Assembly (NCBI GenBank): GCA_964449305.1
Contig: CAYUYM010000013.1
Coordinates: forward strand, 1-36,790
DNA length: 36,790 nucleotides
Direction: 5' to 3'
Source: CAYUYM01 sp964449305
Lineage (GTDB): Bacteria; Bacteroidota; Ignavibacteria; SZUA-365; CAYQST01
Part shown: piece after piece, positions 34,264 through 36,790 of the stretch
Layout: every line of letters begins with the position of its first letter
How positions within the stretch are numbered: the stretch's first letter is position 1
Translations under genes and position numbers: made by a program
The notes under the pieces: model-generated
Told to the model about the DNA's origin: nothing
What the model saw: only the letters and a program-made list of their open reading frames with translations
The model's database searches: none

Positions 34264-35412
34264 CTAGCGCATCACCTGGATGCGGGCCGCCTGATGATGG
34301 GACCGGCCTGTCTCGAGGCCTGTCGCATGCATCGTGACAAAGTAGAGCCCCGCCGGCAGTCCGTTCGGGCTCCACAGCGCCGTGTATCCCCCCTGCTCCA
34401 CGGTGCCCTGACGGAGCACTGCGACGTCGCGGCCGAGGGCGTCGGTCACGACGAGGGAAAGCTCGCTGCGTTCGGCAATGGAGAAGGGGATGGATGTCTG
34501 ACCACCGGCACCGGAGATCACGGGGTTCGGGTAGGAGGCGCCAAGGGAGAATTCCCCGGGTCTGTCCATGTAGTTCACCATCGCCAGCCTGGAGAAGGTC
34601 TCGCTTCCATCGAAATCCACCTGGCGCAGGCGGTACTCGTAGCGTCCGGACTGTGTGAGGCCGAAATCGAAGGCGAGATACTCCTGCTGCTGCCGCATCG
34701 TTCCACCACCCTTCACGAACTGGATGTCGGTCCATGCCTCGGACCCGGCGGGGCGGCGCTGGATATGGAAGCCGCTGTTGTTCGTCTCCGCGACGGTGGT
34801 CCATTTCAGCGTGACACCCCTGCCCTGCTGGAAGGCGGTGAATGACTGCAGCTCGACGTCGTAGTACCAGTTGATGAGTTCGATCACCGGAGTGAAGAGC
34901 TGGTTGTCGACATAATTCGGGATGTAGTAGCCGGTTGTCGCAGCCGAGGTGGTGTTGCCGACCACGGTGAAGTTTGTTGTTCCATCCGGCATGATGGGGA
35001 AGAAGGTGAAGGTGCAGAGTTGATGCGCGGGCGGCCCGGCAAGCTGCACCGCGACGAAGTTCGGCGAGGATTCGCCATACATCGCGAGATCGGGAAACAC
35101 GAGATCGTGGTCATAGTACGGCAGGCAGTCGTCGCTCCAGTTGTTGGTGGCGAACCTGCGGTTCATGATCAGTCGTGTGTCGTCGACAGTGAATGCCCCC
35201 GGATCGTAGGACACCGTCACATACACCGCCTCCATCTTGAACAGCGTGCCCGGGTTGGACTGCACCATGGCGGCGATGACCACGGAGTCCGGTGAGGTGA
35301 ACACCGGCAGGAGCTCGAGCTTGACGGAGTAGGTGGGCTGCGCATGCAGCATGCCCGCGAGGAGCATGACAGCGGCACATACGGGAAGGACAACCTGACG
35401 AACGTGTTTCAT
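34264..35412 (-). CDS. Secreted protein with T9SS-type sorting domain (third in window)
   Basis: This 382-residue protein has a signal peptide (VVLPVCAAVMLLAGMLHAQ) and a C-terminal T9SS-type sorting domain (LGASYPNPVISGAGGQTSIP, DALGRDVAVL, LPAGLYFVTM). The N-terminal half is a beta-sandwich-like region of unknown role. The centre has a fibronectin-like segment common in such proteins (GVTLKWTTVAETNNSGFHIQ, then YEYRLRQVDFDGS). It is not a paralogue of the pair at 26125-28135. The reading frame stays open for about 1 kb upstream, but that is a shadow of the aldo/keto reductase gene; the ATG at 35412 gives the signal peptide. Confidence 0.85.
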   Translation of the reverse strand: MKHVRQVVLPVCAAVMLLAGMLHAQPTYSVKLELLPVFTSPDSVVIAAMVQSNPGTLFKMEAVYVTVSYDPGAFTVDDTRLIMNRRFATNNWSDDCLPYYDHDLVFPDLAMYGESSPNFVAVQLAGPPAHQLCTFTFFPIMPDGTTNFTVVGNTTSAATTGYYIPNYVDNQLFTPVIELINWYYDVELQSFTAFQQGRGVTLKWTTVAETNNSGFHIQRRPAGSEAWTDIQFVKGGGTMRQQQEYLAFDFGLTQSGRYEYRLRQVDFDGSETFSRLAMVNYMDRPGEFSLGASYPNPVISGAGGQTSIPFSIAERSELSLVVTDALGRDVAVLRQGTVEQGGYTALWSPNGLPAGLYFVTMHATGLETGRSHHQAARIQVMR

Positions 35413-35438
35413 GCATTTCTCACAATAGTTCAACCGCG

Positions 35439-35469
35439 GTAAGATACCACGAAGCACCGAGGTGACCAA
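35439..35469 (-). promoter_or_regulatory. Possible promoter for the third T9SS-type gene
   Basis: On the minus strand, TTG (35469-35467) is followed after 20 nt by TATCTTAC (35446-35439), a two-mismatch -7 element, 26 bp before the ATG at 35412. Spacing is right but the -7 match is imperfect. The rest of the 113-bp gap (35413-35525) holds nothing else that I recognise. Confidence 0.38.
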
Positions 35470-35525
35470 GGAAGGACGCGGAATCCTGCACGTTTTGGCA
35501 GCGATCTCGCTCACATGACCATGCA

Positions 35526-36464
35526 TCAGGGGGTGGTGATGGCATCGATGGCCGTGAGCAGGTCGGGAGAAGGAGTCGCATCGATGGCGCACAGATTGTG
35601 TTCGAGGTGTTCGATGCTGCCCGCACCGATGATGACGGACGTCACCGCCGTTCGGGAGAGGACCCAGGCGATGGCAAGCTGCGAGAGGCTCAACCCCGCC
35701 TCGTCCGCAAGCGGGCGAAGGCGCTCGACCACATCGAGATGCCGTTCGAAATCCCCCGCCCGGAACACATCGCTCGTCACGGCGCGCCAGTCGTCGAAGG
35801 TCGATCCCCGATGGAACCTGCCGGAGAGGAGACCGGAGGCGAGAGGGCTGTAGGCGAGGATGCCCATGGTGTGTGCCTGACAGAAGGCTGCATGGGCGCG
35901 TTCGATGGAGCGATCCAGCAGGTTGTACCGCGGCTGGAGGGAGATGACCTCCACATGCCTTCGCGCCTCCTCCATCATGGGAACGGTGAAGTTGCTGACG
36001 CCGATGTGCCGGATCTTTCCCTGCTCCTTCAGCCTGGCCAGCGTGTCGAAGGTCTCTGCGATCGAGGTGGCCGGGTCGGGCCAGTGCACCTGGTACAGAT
36101 CGATGCAGTCGGTTCGGAGCCGACGGAGGCTGAGATGGAGTTCCTCCGCGATCGAGGTGGCGGTGAGGTCGTTGCGGATGTCCCGTATGCTGTCGCCATC
36201 CCAGCGCAGCCCCACCTTGGTGGCGATGATGACGCTGTGCCGCATCGGCTCCAGGGCTTCGGCCAGCACCTCCTCGGCGTACCCGAATCCATAGACCGGG
36301 GCCGTATCGAAGCAGCGCACGCCACGCTCGCAGGCGCGGCGGATGACGGCGATGGCATCGTGCTTCGGAACAGGCTTCCAGAATGGGTGGCCGCTGATGT
36401 TCCATGTCCCGTAGGTGAGGATGGTGGGATGGAGGTCGGATGACCCAAGCTGTCGTGTCTGCAT
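35526..36464 (-). CDS. Aldo/keto reductase
   Basis: This 312-residue cytosolic NAD(P)H-dependent oxidoreductase has a TIM-barrel AKR fold. The catalytic tetrad is complete: D53 and Y58 in CFDTAPVYGFG, K83 in IATKVGL, and H126 in YQVHWPD. The GVSNF strand and the C-terminal nucleotide-binding segment (VTSVIIGAGSIEHLEHNL) are as in the family. The substrate cannot be predicted. The ATG at 36464 has AGGAG 6 bp upstream; a longer in-frame start at 36533 adds 23 residues without family support. A good Bacteroidota-type promoter lies just upstream. Confidence 0.94.
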   Translation of the reverse strand: MQTRQLGSSDLHPTILTYGTWNISGHPFWKPVPKHDAIAVIRRACERGVRCFDTAPVYGFGYAEEVLAEALEPMRHSVIIATKVGLRWDGDSIRDIRNDLTATSIAEELHLSLRRLRTDCIDLYQVHWPDPATSIAETFDTLARLKEQGKIRHIGVSNFTVPMMEEARRHVEVISLQPRYNLLDRSIERAHAAFCQAHTMGILAYSPLASGLLSGRFHRGSTFDDWRAVTSDVFRAGDFERHLDVVERLRPLADEAGLSLSQLAIAWVLSRTAVTSVIIGAGSIEHLEHNLCAIDATPSPDLLTAIDAITTP

Positions 36465-36489
36465 GAAGGCTCCTGGTGGTTCACAGCCG

Positions 36490-36520
36490 CCAATGTAGGA
36501 AGGACGCGGATGATGACAAA
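36490..36520 (-). promoter_or_regulatory. Promoter for the aldo/keto reductase gene
   Basis: On the minus strand, TTTG (36520-36517) is followed after exactly 19 nt by TACATTGG (36497-36490), one mismatch from TAnnTTTG, and ends 25 bp upstream of the ATG at 36464. It lies in the 142-bp divergent gap before the partial gene at 36607. Confidence 0.5.
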
Positions 36521-36606
36521 CCGGTGCCGGCATGGATTGGGATTTCCTTATGCAATGGCGATATTCTGCTGCCCGAAACCATCCGCCATCGATTCATTCC
36601 CGGCCC

Positions 36607-36790
36607 ATGATCCGACCCCTTCTCCCCCTGTTTCTGGCGATTCTGCTCATCGGCATCGCACATGCCCAGGACAGCGCCGCCGTCAGCCCGGATTCCGGAT
36701 CCTGCCTGTTGCTGTCTGTGCGCGATGCTGCGACGGGGATCGGGGATGTGGGTGCCTTTGTCACCGCCCCATTGCGCTGGGATGCGCACG
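36607..36790 (+). CDS. Exported protein, 3' truncated by window edge
   Basis: Only the first 61 codons are visible. They begin with a signal peptide (MIRPLLPLFLAILLIGIAHA, then QDSAA) and continue into VRDAATGIGDVGAFVTAPL. The spacing of the last segment recalls the start of exported PAP2-type phosphatases in Bacteroidota, but this is too short to assign and no catalytic motif is in view. It is divergent from the aldo/keto reductase gene. A weak TTGGGA...TATTCT pair with 19-nt spacing lies about 45 bp upstream. Confidence 0.6.
   Translation, partial: MIRPLLPLFLAILLIGIAHAQDSAAVSPDSGSCLLLSVRDAATGIGDVGAFVTAPLRWDAH

Noticed and set aside
34264..36405. A 713-codon reading of the third T9SS-type gene
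   Set aside because: The upstream half is antisense-frame shadow of, and overlaps, the aldo/keto reductase gene. A clean signal peptide begins at 35412, so the gene starts there.

Overview
The window is a GC-rich (roughly 60% by eye), densely coding stretch of bacterial chromosome. No gene-free interval exceeds about 180 bp. No tRNA, rRNA, CRISPR array, insertion sequence or phage gene was seen. Several signs point to the Bacteroidota/Chlorobiota (FCB) group: three secreted proteins with type IX secretion (T9SS)-type C-terminal sorting domains, -7 promoter elements of the form TAnnTTTG, a type III glutamine synthetase, and a CruA-type lycopene cyclase-like protein. The high GC and the sorting-domain style suggest an Ignavibacteria/Kapabacteria-like lineage rather than Bacteroidia. 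That placement is inference.

Layout. 1-4.3 kb: the end of the spc/alpha ribosomal operon (map-infA-rpmJ-rpsM-rpsK-rpsD-rpoA-rplQ), closed by a strong terminator. 4.3-5.6 kb: the ribosome-assembly GTPase gene engB and a MarC-family membrane protein. 5.6-8.9 kb (minus): type III glutamine synthetase and two small exported paralogues. 9.0-10.2 kb (plus): an exported class I glutamine-amidotransferase-like protein and a hot-dog thioesterase. 10.3-18.0 kb (minus): a DNA replication/repair block of polA, xthA, a HerA/FtsK-like protein with ruined ATPase motifs, and dnaX. 18.2-24.3 kb (plus): a TPR membrane protein, a family 9 glycosyltransferase, a DUF3108 protein, a deoxyhypusine-synthase-like protein, a CPBP protease, a zinc-ribbon/DUF2007 protein and cdsA. 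24.3-30.0 kb (plus): pyrG, two tandem T9SS-type secreted paralogues and dnaG. 30.0-33.8 kb (minus): the CruA-like flavoprotein and an exported S9 peptidase. 33.9-36.8 kb: a tiny exported Cys/Lys-rich protein with its own promoter and terminator, a third T9SS-type protein, an aldo/keto reductase, and the start of another exported protein at the edge.

Most of the window is housekeeping: translation, replication and repair, CTP and phospholipid synthesis, nitrogen assimilation. The most unusual object is the 889-residue HerA-like protein between xthA and dnaX. Its HerA-type fold signature is recognisable, but the Walker A glycines and lysine and the Walker B acidic pair are replaced. It also carries a long Arg/Gln-rich repeat and a Lys/Ala/Pro-rich tail. 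It looks like a pseudo-ATPase turned scaffold or nucleic-acid-binding protein, and it sits among DNA polymerase genes.
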